Shown piece after piece: positions 51,196 to 59,626 of a DNA stretch of 64,000 nt. The notes under the pieces are model-generated. The model saw only the letters and a list, made by a program, of their open reading frames with translations, had not been told where the DNA came from and searched no databases. Origin of the DNA: G963667915 sp965197385 (lineage in GTDB: Bacteria; Acidobacteriota; Vicinamibacteria; Vicinamibacterales; UBA823); the NCBI GenBank assembly GCA_965197385.1, contig CBDANA010000007.1, positions 124,001 through 188,000 on the forward strand. Reading direction: 5' to 3'. The first letter of the stretch is position 1. Every line of letters starts with the position of its first letter. The position numbers were made by a program, and so were the translations under genes.

Positions 51196-51520
51196 CGATG
51201 GAGCCTGACGCGTCAGCCAGTGTGCGTCAGTCCCTGCTGCCTTCGCCCCCGACGGTCGGGCTCGGCCCTCGGCACTAGCGGTTCTCGAGGCACCATCGCC
51301 GTTCGCTTGCGCTGCGGCCCGGACACTCGCTCGCCATCCCATGGATGACTTGGCCGATAGGCTTCAGCTCAGTTGGTTTCCCTGCTGGCTGCTATCCAAG
51401 CTACGGGGCGCTGACTTTTACCCCGGTGGGACTGACTCCCACTGAACACACCCGCCTTATCTGGACGCACCCGTCGGCACCCGCGTGCGCCATGACGGGC
51501 GCGCCGCGCGTCGTGCCCTT
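51196..51520. other. Unexplained stretch without gene
   Basis: There is no protein-like frame. Words such as GGCGCTGACTTTTACCCCGG and CTGACTCCCACTGAACACAC look like non-coding ends of a mobile element, but no family was recognised. It may be a further insertion remnant between the malate synthase gene and the cupin gene. Confidence 0.3.
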
Positions 51521-52438
51521 CTAGCCTTCGAGTGCCGGGACCCGCACGAGCACGTAGGTGATGTGCCCGCCATCCGGCACGAGGTAGGCGTGGGGCGTTC
51601 TAGCGGGAATGTGGAGCACATCGCCGGCAGCCACCGGATGCCGCAACCCACCGTTGATCCTGGAACCCGGGACGTTCGACTGGCCGATCATCTCTCCGCC
51701 CACGACGAGGGTGCCCGCTCCGCTCTGGACGAACACCACATCGATGATGTCCTGGTGCAGCTCGGGCAGTCCGTCCCCATCCCTGCGAATGAATCGAAAG
51801 CGGTGAGACTGGCCACCTGCGCCGTAGTCGGCCAGCGTCTCGCGAGCGGAATCATCCGGCCCCACCCTGGTCCCGAGGGCTCGATTCCGCTCTTCCAGCT
51901 CCGAAGATTGCCACATGCCGAATCCCGGAGGGGCCAGCCGAGGCGCCTCACCGTCCGGAACCTCGACCACCTCGCCGACGAAGGCCGGGACACGCACGAG
52001 CACATACGTGACGTGCCCACCATCCGGCACCAGGTAGGCGTGGGGAGTTCCAGCCGGGATGCGGAGCACGTTGCCGGCAGCCACGGGGTATCGCCAACCG
52101 CCGGTGATTGAGGTGCCGAGGTCGCCCGGACGATCGAACATCTCGCCGCCGACCAGCAGGGTTCCCTCGCCGCTCTGTATGTAGACGACATCGTCGATGT
52201 TGTCGTGCTGCTCGGGCCTTCCGTCCCGGTCTCGACGAATGAACCGAAACCGATGCGATCCGGAGGGACTGCCGTAGTCGGCAAGGGTCTCACGGGCGGA
52301 GCCGTCCGGCCCCACCTCAGCTCCGAGGGCCTTATTCCGCCCTTCCAGCTCAGAAACGCTCCACTTGACGAATCCAGGGTCGGCCTGGAGCATCAGCGCG
52401 AGCATGAGAGTCAGCGTCGGAAGGTGGTGTGCAATCAT
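51521..52438 (-). CDS. Secreted tandem-cupin protein
   Basis: The 305-residue protein (from MIAHHLPTLTLMLALMLQADPG, a signal peptide; RBS AAGGAGC 8 nt upstream) contains two near-identical cupin units. Unit 1 is SGSHRFRFIRRDRDGRPEQHDNIDDVVYIQSGEGTLLVGGEMF through VLRIPAGTPHAYLVPDGGHVTYVLVRVP. Unit 2 repeats SELEERNRALG, QSHRFRFIRRDGDGLPELHQDIIDVVFVQSGAGTLVVGGEM and HIPARTPHAYLVPDGGHITYVLVRVP. The units are also highly similar in DNA. Metal-binding His and Glu are visible in each (EQHDN and ELHQD; PHAY). The substrate is unknown. Confidence 0.8.
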   Translation of the reverse strand: MIAHHLPTLTLMLALMLQADPGFVKWSVSELEGRNKALGAEVGPDGSARETLADYGSPSGSHRFRFIRRDRDGRPEQHDNIDDVVYIQSGEGTLLVGGEMFDRPGDLGTSITGGWRYPVAAGNVLRIPAGTPHAYLVPDGGHVTYVLVRVPAFVGEVVEVPDGEAPRLAPPGFGMWQSSELEERNRALGTRVGPDDSARETLADYGAGGQSHRFRFIRRDGDGLPELHQDIIDVVFVQSGAGTLVVGGEMIGQSNVPGSRINGGLRHPVAAGDVLHIPARTPHAYLVPDGGHITYVLVRVPALEG

Positions 52439-52659
52439 CAGGGGCTCCTTGTCCACACTGTACCCGCCGTCACGAGCGCCACCAGAGCGGCCACGGCTCC
52501 AGACACGTACCACGTGCGTTGTGAGGAGACTGACTGCTCTGCGGCGACGAGCGTACCGCTGAGCGTGTCACGCTCCTGGGCGACCCACGTCAGCTCGCTC
52601 ACGGCCGCATCAGGCCCTGGGTATCCAGGTGCCGGCTGAGCGCTATACCCGGTCGCCAC
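52438..52659 (-). pseudogene. Short membrane-protein relic before the cupin gene
   Basis: A 73-residue frame ends YVSGAVAALVALVTAGTVWTRSP and overlaps the cupin start (TGATG), so it may be translationally coupled. The C-terminal half has one membrane helix preceded by a coiled-coil-like stretch (SELTWVAQERDTLSGTLVAAEQSVS). Its N-terminus lies opposite the IS481 fragment, so the original start has been lost. No family is recognised. Confidence 0.4.
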
Positions 52660-52931
52660 GACCCTATCGGGGCCTGCGCGAGCTGGACTATCCGCTCCAT
52701 GACTGGACGGCCACCGTCACCCATTGTGGCCGCATCTGTTATAACCGCCGGAGGATCAACCTCAGCCAAGTCTTCGCCGGACAGCGGGTCGGCGTCAAAC
52801 AAGTGAGCGACAACATCTGGCTCGTCAGCTTCATGCACTACGATCTCGGATACTTCGACCACGAGACCTGCCGGCTCGAGCCCATTGAGAACCCATTCAG
52901 TCCGAAAGTGTTACCTATGTCTCCGGAATGA
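52629..52931 (+). pseudogene. IS481-family transposase, C-terminal fragment
   Basis: The frame reads AERYTRSPRPYRGLRELDYPLHDWTATVTHCGRICYNRRRINLSQVFAGQRVGVKQVSDNIWLVSFMHYDLGYFDHETCRLEPIENPFSPKVLPMSPE. This is the standard C-terminal end of IS481-type transposases, with its THCGRIC and IWLVSFM segments. No DDE core is left. The right-end repeat continues beyond the stop (GTAACCCATGTC near 52,935) and lies just before the tRNA-Ser gene. Confidence 0.85.
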
Positions 52932-52969
52932 TCTGTAACCCATGTCCCCGGAATGGACCCGACAGGAAG

Positions 52970-53063
<94 letters not shown>

Positions 53064-53181
53064 GTGGAGTGTTTCGCCAGGGGGCGCGGCTCAAGAAGGA
53101 TATCGCACTTTCGTCGGATCTCTGGCCTGGTCGCTCCTCCCCGCCTCACCCTACCCTCTCCCCGTGTCCGGGGAAGGGGTA

Positions 53182-54255
53182 CTAGTCGGCCGCAATTCGC
53201 TCGATGATGGCGGCGGCCATCGCCTTCGAACCGACCGGGTCGCGGCCTGGCACCGGCACAAGGTCCACCGTGCGGTAGCCCGAGGCCAGCGCCGTGCCGA
53301 TCGCGCGCTCGATCGCCGTCGCCTCGTCCTCGAGCTTCAGCGCGTGGCGCAGCAGCATCGCGGCGGAGCCGATGGCGCCAATCGGGTTCGCCTTGTCCTG
53401 GCCCGCGATGTCGGGTGCCGAGCCGTGCACCGGCTCGAACAACCCGACCTTCCCGCCGACGCTGGCCGACGGCAGCAGGCCGAGCGAACCCACGATGGCG
53501 CCCGACTCGTCCGACAGGATGTCGCCGAACAGGTTCTCGGTGAGGATGACGTCGTAACGACCGGGCTGCGACGCAATGAGCAGCGCACACGCGTCGACGT
53601 ACTCGTAGGTCAGCTCGACGTCATCGTAGCGCGTGGCGACATCGGTGACGACCTGGCGCCAGAGCCTCGAGGTCTCGAGGACGTTGGCCTTGTCCACCGA
53701 CGTCACCTGCTTCCGCCGAAGCCGCGCGCTCTCGAATGCCACCTCCGCGATTCGCTCGATCTCCTCAACCGAATACCGCATGGTATTGAACGCCGATCGG
53801 CCGTCGCCGGCGATGCCGCGCGGTTGCCCGTAATAGAGGCCACCGATCAGCTCCCGGACGACGAGCAGGTCCACGTCCTTCACGACATCGGGTTTGAGCG
53901 ATCCGCCATCTTCCAGCCCCGGCCAGACGCGCGCCGGCCGGAGGTTCGCAAAGGTGCCGAGCTCACGGCGTAGCTGCAGGATGGCCGCCTCGGGGCGCCG
54001 GTCGGGCGGCTCGCCATCGAATTTCGGATTGCCGACCGCCCCGAGAAAAATCGCATCGGCCGCCAGACAGGCGCCGAGCGTCTTCGCGGGCAGCGACGGC
54101 TCGCCGGCATCCAGCGCCGCGCCGCCTACCTGGTAGGTCTGAAGGTCGAAGGCGTGGCCGAATCGATCGGCGACCGCCTTCAGGGCGGCGGCGGCGCCCT
54201 CGGTCACCTCCGGGCCGATGCCGTCGCCCGGTAACAGGGCGATCGTGGCGTTCAT
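53182..54255 (-). CDS. leuB: 3-isopropylmalate dehydrogenase
   Basis: The 357-residue enzyme has the dehydrogenase landmarks: MNATIALLPGDGIGPEV, LRRELGTFANLRPARVWPGL, VRELIGGLYYGQPRG and NLFGDILSDESGAIVGSLGLLPSA. The C-terminal GSAPDIAGQDKANPIGAIGSAAMLLRHAL is diagnostic of IPMDH. It uses NAD+ to oxidise and decarboxylate 3-isopropylmalate. The ATG overlaps the leuA stop (TGATG). It forms an operon with leuA, the standard arrangement for coupled leucine genes. Confidence 0.97.
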   Translation of the reverse strand: MNATIALLPGDGIGPEVTEGAAAALKAVADRFGHAFDLQTYQVGGAALDAGEPSLPAKTLGACLAADAIFLGAVGNPKFDGEPPDRRPEAAILQLRRELGTFANLRPARVWPGLEDGGSLKPDVVKDVDLLVVRELIGGLYYGQPRGIAGDGRSAFNTMRYSVEEIERIAEVAFESARLRRKQVTSVDKANVLETSRLWRQVVTDVATRYDDVELTYEYVDACALLIASQPGRYDVILTENLFGDILSDESGAIVGSLGLLPSASVGGKVGLFEPVHGSAPDIAGQDKANPIGAIGSAAMLLRHALKLEDEATAIERAIGTALASGYRTVDLVPVPGRDPVGSKAMAAAIIERIAAD

Positions 54256-55457
54256 CACGCCGGCGTGGCGCCCACCGTCTTCGGCTCGGCGGCGGCCTGG
54301 TCGGCGCGGACCCGTTCGACGACTGCCCGAAGATCGTCGTCGCCAACGGTCTTCTGCTCGTCAGCCAGCCGAACCATGGCCTGGTAGGTCTGGTCGAGCT
54401 CGTGGCGGCTGAGCTGATAGCCAAGCTCCTCGCACCGGTTCTGCACGGCGTGGCGCCCGGAGTGCTTGCCGAGCACGAGCGTCGTCTGCGCGACGCCAAC
54501 ATCCTCCGGCTTCATGATCTCGTAGGTGCGCCGATCCTTGAGCATCCCGTCCTGGTGGATGCCCGCCTCGTGCGCGAACGCGTTGCGTCCGACGATCGCC
54601 TTGTTGGCCTGCACCGCCTCGCCGGTGAGCGTTGACAACAGCTGGCTCGTCGCGAAGAGCGCTTCGGTCTGGATGTCGGTCGCGAACGGCAGGCGGTCCG
54701 GCCGCACTCGTGTCGCCATCACGATCTCCTCGAGCGACGCGTTGCCGGCCCGCTCGCCGATGCCGTTGATGGTGCACTCGACCTGACGCACGCCGGCCTG
54801 CAGCGCCGCCAGGGTATTGGCGACCGCCAAGCCGAGGTCGTCGTGGCAATGCGCGCTGAAGGTCGCCTTGTCGGCGTTCGGCACTCGCGCCCTGACCGTC
54901 GTGAAGAAATCGAAGATCTCGTCCGGCGTCGAATAGCCGACCGTGTCGGGCAAGTTGATCGTCGTCGCGCCGGCATCGATCGTTGCCTCGACGACCTGGC
55001 ACAGGAAGTCGAGGTCGGTCCGCAGCGCATCCTCGGCCGAGAACTGCACGTCGTCGGTGTACTGGCGCGCCAGCTTCACGCCGTCCACCGCCGCGTCCTG
55101 ACACTGCGCCCGCGACATGTGGAGCTTGTGCTCGAGGTGGAGATCCGACGTCGCCAGAAAGGTGTGAATGCGGCTGCGGGCGGCGCCCTTGACGGTCTCG
55201 CCGGCGCATTCGATGTCGGCGCGGCGACAGCGCGCGAGGCTGGCAATGATCGGGCGCCGGACTTTCCGCGCGATGCGGCGGACCGATTCGGCGTCGTCCT
55301 TCGACGCAATCGGAAACCCGGCCTCGATGATGTCCACTCCCAGCGCCTCGAGCTGCCGGGCCAGCTGGAGCTTCTCGTCGATCCGCAGTGAGAATCCTGG
55401 CGCCTGCTCGCCGTCGCGCAACGTCGTGTCGAAGATGGTCAACCGCTCAGCCGTCAT
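54255..55457 (-). CDS. leuA: 2-isopropylmalate synthase
   Basis: The protein has 400 residues from ATG at 55,457, with a purine-rich GGGAGGC upstream. The N-terminal catalytic TIM barrel begins LTIFDTTLRDGEQAPGFSLRIDEKLQLARQLEALGVDIIEAGFP, with HCHDDLGLAVANTLAALQAG carrying the metal-binding His pair. Later NASLEEIVMATRVRPDR and FAHEAGIHQDGM are present. The C-terminus is shorter than in classical LeuA (about 500-560), so the leucine-binding regulatory domain is absent or reduced, as in the short bacterial LeuA. It makes 2-isopropylmalate from 2-oxoisovalerate and acetyl-CoA. Divergent from the LysR gene. Confidence 0.95.
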   Translation of the reverse strand: MTAERLTIFDTTLRDGEQAPGFSLRIDEKLQLARQLEALGVDIIEAGFPIASKDDAESVRRIARKVRRPIIASLARCRRADIECAGETVKGAARSRIHTFLATSDLHLEHKLHMSRAQCQDAAVDGVKLARQYTDDVQFSAEDALRTDLDFLCQVVEATIDAGATTINLPDTVGYSTPDEIFDFFTTVRARVPNADKATFSAHCHDDLGLAVANTLAALQAGVRQVECTINGIGERAGNASLEEIVMATRVRPDRLPFATDIQTEALFATSQLLSTLTGEAVQANKAIVGRNAFAHEAGIHQDGMLKDRRTYEIMKPEDVGVAQTTLVLGKHSGRHAVQNRCEELGYQLSRHELDQTYQAMVRLADEQKTVGDDDLRAVVERVRADQAAAEPKTVGATPA

Positions 55458-55500
55458 ACACGCCTCCCTCACCCCTTGTACGTGTCGGCCGGAACTGTAG

Positions 55501-55536
55501 TCAAGATTATAATCATTACCTTATGATAACTCTTGA
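55501..55536. promoter_or_regulatory. Nested palindromes in the leuA-lysR divergent promoter
   Basis: The 105-bp intergenic region between leuA and the LysR gene holds an outer inverted repeat TCAAGA (55,501-55,506) and TCTTGA (55,531-55,536). Inside it is ATCAT (55,512-55,516) with ATGAT (55,523-55,527). The whole stretch is AT-rich in an otherwise GC-rich neighbourhood. LysR regulators bind such T-N11-A-like palindromes next to divergent promoters. The binding protein and site are inferred. Confidence 0.55.
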
Positions 55537-55563
55537 TTATGACAACCAGCTGGGAACGGATCC

Positions 55564-56481
55564 GTGAATCTTGCTGAGCTGCAGACGTTTCTGATAGTCG
55601 CCTCGGAACGGAGCTTTTCACGTGCGGCCGTGAAGCTGCACCGCACCCAGCCGGCGGTCAGTCAGGCGATCCGCCGCCTGGAGGAGGAGGTCGACGAACG
55701 GCTGTTCGACCGGACGTCGAAAGGCGGCCGGCTCACCGAGGCCGGCCGCATCCTGCTCGACTACGCGCGGCGGCTGACCGATCTGCGTGACGAGGCGCGG
55801 AGCGCCATGCGGGAGCTGCAGGACTTCCGGCGGGGCCGGGTCACCATCGGCGCGAACGAGGCTGCGGTGCACGTCCTGCTGCCGATCGTCATGCGTTTCC
55901 GCAGCGACCGTCCCACGGCGCAGGTGGACGTGCGCCGCGTGCCAGCCCGGCAGGTGGCGGCCGAGGTGCTGAATGACACGATCGACTTCGGGGTGCTGAC
56001 CTTCCATCCGCCGGAGCGAGGGGTCCAGTCGGTGACGATCGGCAGCGACGAGCTGGTCCTGCTGACGAGCCCAGCCCACCCGCTGGCGGGCCGCCAGGAA
56101 ATCTCGATGGCAGAATTCGGCCGGCAGACGGTGATCGCCCACAACGACCCGTCGCCGGCGCGCGAGCGGGTGCTGCGCCTGTCGGAGCAGCGTCACGCGC
56201 CGATCAACATCCAGATGTCGTTTCCGAGCCTCGACGGCATCAAGCGCGCCGTGGAGATGGGACTCGGCGTCGCGCTCCTGCCCCGGCGGTGCGCGCTCGC
56301 CGAAATCTCGCGCGGGCAGCTCGCCGTCGTGCGCGTGCCGCAGTTGCGTTTACCGCGACAGGTGCGACTGGTCTATCGCCGGTCGGGCGAGCTGTCCCGG
56401 GCCGCGGCGGCGTTTCTCGACGCGGCGAAGCAGGAGGGAAAGAAAAAGACCGAGGGTCGGCAACGAAAGGCTGGCGGCTGA
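55564..56481 (+). CDS. LysR-family transcriptional regulator
   Basis: The 305-residue protein starts at GTG with NLAELQTFLIVASERSFSRAAVKLHRTQPAVSQAIRRLEEEVDERLF, the LysR winged helix-turn-helix. The effector domain starts at GRVTIGANEAAVHVLLPIVMRFR. It continues with FGVLTFHPPERG and LDGIKRAVEMGLGVALLPRR, the usual LysR substrate-binding fold. The basic C-terminal tail (KKKTEGRQRKAGG) is an unusual extension. The gene is divergent from leuA and follows palindromic sites, so regulation of leucine genes in the manner of other divergent LysR proteins is probable but not shown. Confidence 0.92.
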   Translation: MNLAELQTFLIVASERSFSRAAVKLHRTQPAVSQAIRRLEEEVDERLFDRTSKGGRLTEAGRILLDYARRLTDLRDEARSAMRELQDFRRGRVTIGANEAAVHVLLPIVMRFRSDRPTAQVDVRRVPARQVAAEVLNDTIDFGVLTFHPPERGVQSVTIGSDELVLLTSPAHPLAGRQEISMAEFGRQTVIAHNDPSPARERVLRLSEQRHAPINIQMSFPSLDGIKRAVEMGLGVALLPRRCALAEISRGQLAVVRVPQLRLPRQVRLVYRRSGELSRAAAAFLDAAKQEGKKKTEGRQRKAGG

Positions 56482-56554
56482 AAGCGGCGCCGCGCTACGC
56501 AGCCCTGCGAGGGCGAGCCGCAGGCGAAGCCCTGGATCTTCCAGCAAGCCGCGA

Positions 56555-57169
56555 CTAGAATCCGGTCACGTAGGGCAGCCGCTGCGCGACGGCGCGAACG
56601 TCGTCGAACCGATCGAGCAACAAGCCGGTGGCGTCCCACGTGCCGGCGCAGAGCATCTCGCGAACGGCGGGCGCCATCGACACCACCATTGTCTGGTCGG
56701 CCACCTGCACGGTCAACGCCTGTAGGTCGAGCGTCATCGAGGCCGCCGGATGTTCCTCGGCGACGCGCATGAGCGTCTCGATCACCTCCGGCGACCCCGT
56801 GGCACACGGTAGCCCGAGCGCCGTCGAGTTGCCGAGAAAGATCTCCGAGAACGACTCGCCGATGCACGCCTGGATCCCCCAGCGCTTGAGCGCCTGCGGT
56901 GCGTGCTCGCGCGACGATCCACAGCCGAAATTCTCATTGGCCAGCAAGATCGACGCCCCCTGATGCTGCGGCTGGTCGAACGGATGCGGCGTCCCGGCCT
57001 CGGCAAGCGCCGCGCGGTCATCCCCGAAGATGTGCGCCTCGAGGCCCTCGAAGCGCACCGACCGGAGGAAGCGCGCCGGAATGATCCGGTCGGTGTCGAT
57101 GTCCTGGCCGCGCATTGGCATCGCGGTGCCACTCACACGAGCCACTTTCTGTCCGCCGTCGCCCGGCAT
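56555..57169 (-). CDS. leuD: 3-isopropylmalate dehydratase small subunit
   Basis: The 204-residue protein has MRGQDIDTDRIIPARFLRSV, the GASILLANENFGCGSSREHAPQALKRWGIQACIGESFSEIFLGN block and the downstream beta strands of the small subunit. GCGSSREHA is the signature of the swivelling LeuD domain. It joins LeuC as a heterodimer to isomerise 2-isopropylmalate to 3-isopropylmalate. The ATG overlaps the leuC stop by one base (TGATG), as in the leuA-leuB pair. Confidence 0.96.
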   Translation of the reverse strand: MPGDGGQKVARVSGTAMPMRGQDIDTDRIIPARFLRSVRFEGLEAHIFGDDRAALAEAGTPHPFDQPQHQGASILLANENFGCGSSREHAPQALKRWGIQACIGESFSEIFLGNSTALGLPCATGSPEVIETLMRVAEEHPAASMTLDLQALTVQVADQTMVVSMAPAVREMLCAGTWDATGLLLDRFDDVRAVAQRLPYVTGF

Positions 57170-58599
57170 CACGGCTCCGTCTCGGCCGGCGTCGGCGTCG
57201 GCGTCATGTGACGCACGTCGGTCACCTCGCCGGCGATCGCCGCGGCGGCGACCATTGCCGGACTCATGAGCAACGTCCGGCCGGTCGGGCTACCCTGCCG
57301 TCCCTTGAAATTCCTGTTCGACGACGAGGCGCACACCTGCCGCCCCTGCAGCTTGTCGGGATTCATCGCGAGGCACATCGAGCAGCCGGCGCCGCGCCAC
57401 TCGAACCCGGCCGCGCGGAACACCGCGTCGAGCCCCTCCCGCTCCGCCGCCGCCCGCACGGCCTGCGATCCGGGCACCACGAGGCCGGTCACGTGGGCCG
57501 AAATGCGCTGGTGTGCCACCACCTGCGCCGCTTCCCGCAGGTCGGTGAGCCGTGAGTTCGTGCACGACCCGATGAACGCCACGTCGATCTTCGTGCCCAT
57601 AATCTGCGTGCCGCCCTCGAACCCCATGAACGCGAGCGCTTCGGCAATCGCCGGCCGCTGCGCCGGGTCGATGTCGTCCGGCGCCGGAATGCACTCGCCG
57701 ACCTGCACGGACTGGCCGGGGTTGATGCCCCAGGTTACGACCGGCGCCAGCGCACGCCCATCGATCTCGACCCGATCGTCGTAGACGGCATCGGCATCCG
57801 AGGCGATCGACGCCCACCAGGCCTTCGCGCGGTCGAACGCCTCGCCCTGCGGAGCGAACGGCCGGCCGGACAGATAGTCGAAGGTCGTGGCGTCCGGATT
57901 CACGTAGCCGGCACGGGCGCCTCCCTCAATCGACATGTTGCAGACGGTCATCCGCTCATCCATCGTCATGCGATCGACCACGTCGCCCCCGTACTCGTAG
58001 GCGTAGCCGACGCCTCCGTTCACACCGAGCCGACGGATGATCTCGAGGATAACGTCTTTCGCATAGACACCCTGCGTCAGCGAGCCGGTCACGTTGATCC
58101 GGCGAACCTTCAGCAGGTCGATGGCCAGGCACTGCGACGCCAGCACGTCACGGACCTGCGATGTGCCGATGCCGAACGCGACGGCGCCAAACGCGCCGTG
58201 GGTCGACGTGTGGCTGTCACCGCACGCGATCGTCATGCCGGGCTGCGTGAGACCGAGCTCGGGACCGATTACGTGGACGATGCCTTGCCGCGGGCTGGAT
58301 AAATCCCAGAGCGGCACGCCGAACTCGCGGCTGTTCCGCTCCAGCGCCGCCATCATCTCCTCGGCCAGCGCGTCGGCGAACGGCCGGGCCTGGTCGACGG
58401 TCGGGATGATGTGATCCACGGTCGCGAACGTGCGTTCGGGAAACTGCACCGTCCAGCCGCGGCTGCGCAGCATGTCGAACGCCTGCGGGCTGGTCACCTC
58501 GTGGACCAGGTGCAGGCCGATGAACAGCTGGGTCTGGCCGGTCGGCAGCTGGCGCACGCGGTGCGCGTCCCAGACTTTCTGAAGCAGTGTTCGGCTCAT
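57169..58599 (-). CDS. leuC: 3-isopropylmalate dehydratase large subunit
   Basis: The 476-residue aconitase-family protein begins MSRTLLQKVWDAHRVRQLPTGQTQLFIGLHLVHEVTSPQAFD. It contains the 4Fe-4S cluster Cys in IGSCTNSRLTDLREAAQVV, and the later pair in GCSMCLAMNPDKL near the C-terminus, followed by SNRNFKGRQGS. All three ligand Cys are visible. It works with LeuD in leucine synthesis. The ATG at 58,599 starts the conserved N-terminus; the longer upstream frame has no family content. It lies upstream of leuD in the same operon. Confidence 0.97.
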   Translation of the reverse strand: MSRTLLQKVWDAHRVRQLPTGQTQLFIGLHLVHEVTSPQAFDMLRSRGWTVQFPERTFATVDHIIPTVDQARPFADALAEEMMAALERNSREFGVPLWDLSSPRQGIVHVIGPELGLTQPGMTIACGDSHTSTHGAFGAVAFGIGTSQVRDVLASQCLAIDLLKVRRINVTGSLTQGVYAKDVILEIIRRLGVNGGVGYAYEYGGDVVDRMTMDERMTVCNMSIEGGARAGYVNPDATTFDYLSGRPFAPQGEAFDRAKAWWASIASDADAVYDDRVEIDGRALAPVVTWGINPGQSVQVGECIPAPDDIDPAQRPAIAEALAFMGFEGGTQIMGTKIDVAFIGSCTNSRLTDLREAAQVVAHQRISAHVTGLVVPGSQAVRAAAEREGLDAVFRAAGFEWRGAGCSMCLAMNPDKLQGRQVCASSSNRNFKGRQGSPTGRTLLMSPAMVAAAAIAGEVTDVRHMTPTPTPAETEP

Positions 58600-58747
58600 G
58601 GCGGTTCCTGAATCGTCAGTGACATCCGCGCTGGCGCGCGATTGAGGTCTCTCCTGAAGGGTATGTGAGGCGGGCAGGCGATGCAACTGCGAATCGGCGC
58701 ACGGGGCTGCCGCGCGCAACGATCCGGCGTTGTCGAGCCGCTAGCCG

Positions 58748-59605
58748 CTACGCGCGCGGCGACTCGCCGTCCGCAAACAATGCGGCGCCACAGTACTTGC
58801 AGCGTGTGGCGTCCGAGTCGTGGCCCTCCCGCGAGCAGGCCAGACAGGCCTGCGTCGACACTTTGCGCTGCATCGCCGCCTGCGCGATCTCGACCGACAC
58901 GATGCCGGTCGGCACGGCGATGATCGCGTAGCCCAGGATCATCAGGCCGCTCGCCGCAATTTGGCCGAGCACCGTGCGCGGCGCGAGATCGCCGTAGCCG
59001 ACTGTCGTCATCGTCACGATTGCCCAGTACACGGCGCGGGGAATGCTCGTGAAGCCGTTCACCTCGCCCTCGATCAGGTAGAGCAGCGTGCCCACGATAA
59101 CGGCGGTCGATAGCACAGCCGTGATGAACACGACGATCTTCGCCCGGCTCGCCTTGAGCGCCCTGACCAGGCTGTCCGCCTCGCGCAGGTAGTAGCCCAG
59201 CTTGAAGACACGAAAGACGCGAAGCAGACGCAGCGCCCGAATGACCAGCAGCGACTGGGTGCCGGCGACGAGCAGGCTGAGATAGGTCGGTAGGATCGCC
59301 AGAAGATCGACGACGCCGAAGAAGCTGGTCGCGTACCGAACGGGCTGGCGCACGCTGGACAGACGGAGGACATACTCCAGCGTGAAGAGCAGCGTGAACG
59401 CCCACTCGATTCCGAGCAGCAGCGGACCGTGGGCCGCGTTAATGTCGGCCACGCTGTCGAACATGACGGTGACGACGCTCAAAATGATCGACGCGATCAG
59501 CACCACGTCAAACAGCTTGCCGGCCGGCGTGTTCGCCTCGAACACGATCTCGTGGATCTGCTGGCGCCAGGGCGCTATGGGCCGGTCGCGTGAATTGATC
59601 ATCAT
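58748..59605 (-). CDS. Voltage-gated-type potassium channel with C-terminal zinc ribbon
   Basis: The 285-residue protein has six predicted membrane helices. S4-like RALRLLRVFRVFKLG (residues 123-137) carries regularly spaced Arg and Lys. The pore loop has the K+ selectivity filter TTVGYGD (200-206), after AVYWAIVTM. The C-terminus reads CLACSREGHDSDATRCKYCGA, a C-x2-C...C-x2-C zinc ribbon not typical of simple Kv channels. It probably gates potassium flux by voltage, and the zinc ribbon may be a redox or metal-sensing regulator, by inference. The RBS GGGAGG precedes the ATG. Confidence 0.88.
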   Translation of the reverse strand: MMINSRDRPIAPWRQQIHEIVFEANTPAGKLFDVVLIASIILSVVTVMFDSVADINAAHGPLLLGIEWAFTLLFTLEYVLRLSSVRQPVRYATSFFGVVDLLAILPTYLSLLVAGTQSLLVIRALRLLRVFRVFKLGYYLREADSLVRALKASRAKIVVFITAVLSTAVIVGTLLYLIEGEVNGFTSIPRAVYWAIVTMTTVGYGDLAPRTVLGQIAASGLMILGYAIIAVPTGIVSVEIAQAAMQRKVSTQACLACSREGHDSDATRCKYCGAALFADGESPRA

Positions 59606-59626
59606 CTTGCCTCCCAGCCTCGGCCG

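Noticed and set aside
54361..55209. Long antisense and alternate-frame ORFs over leuA, gltX and other genes
   Set aside because: They are produced by GC-rich codon bias, have arginine- and proline-rich compositions and show no domain.
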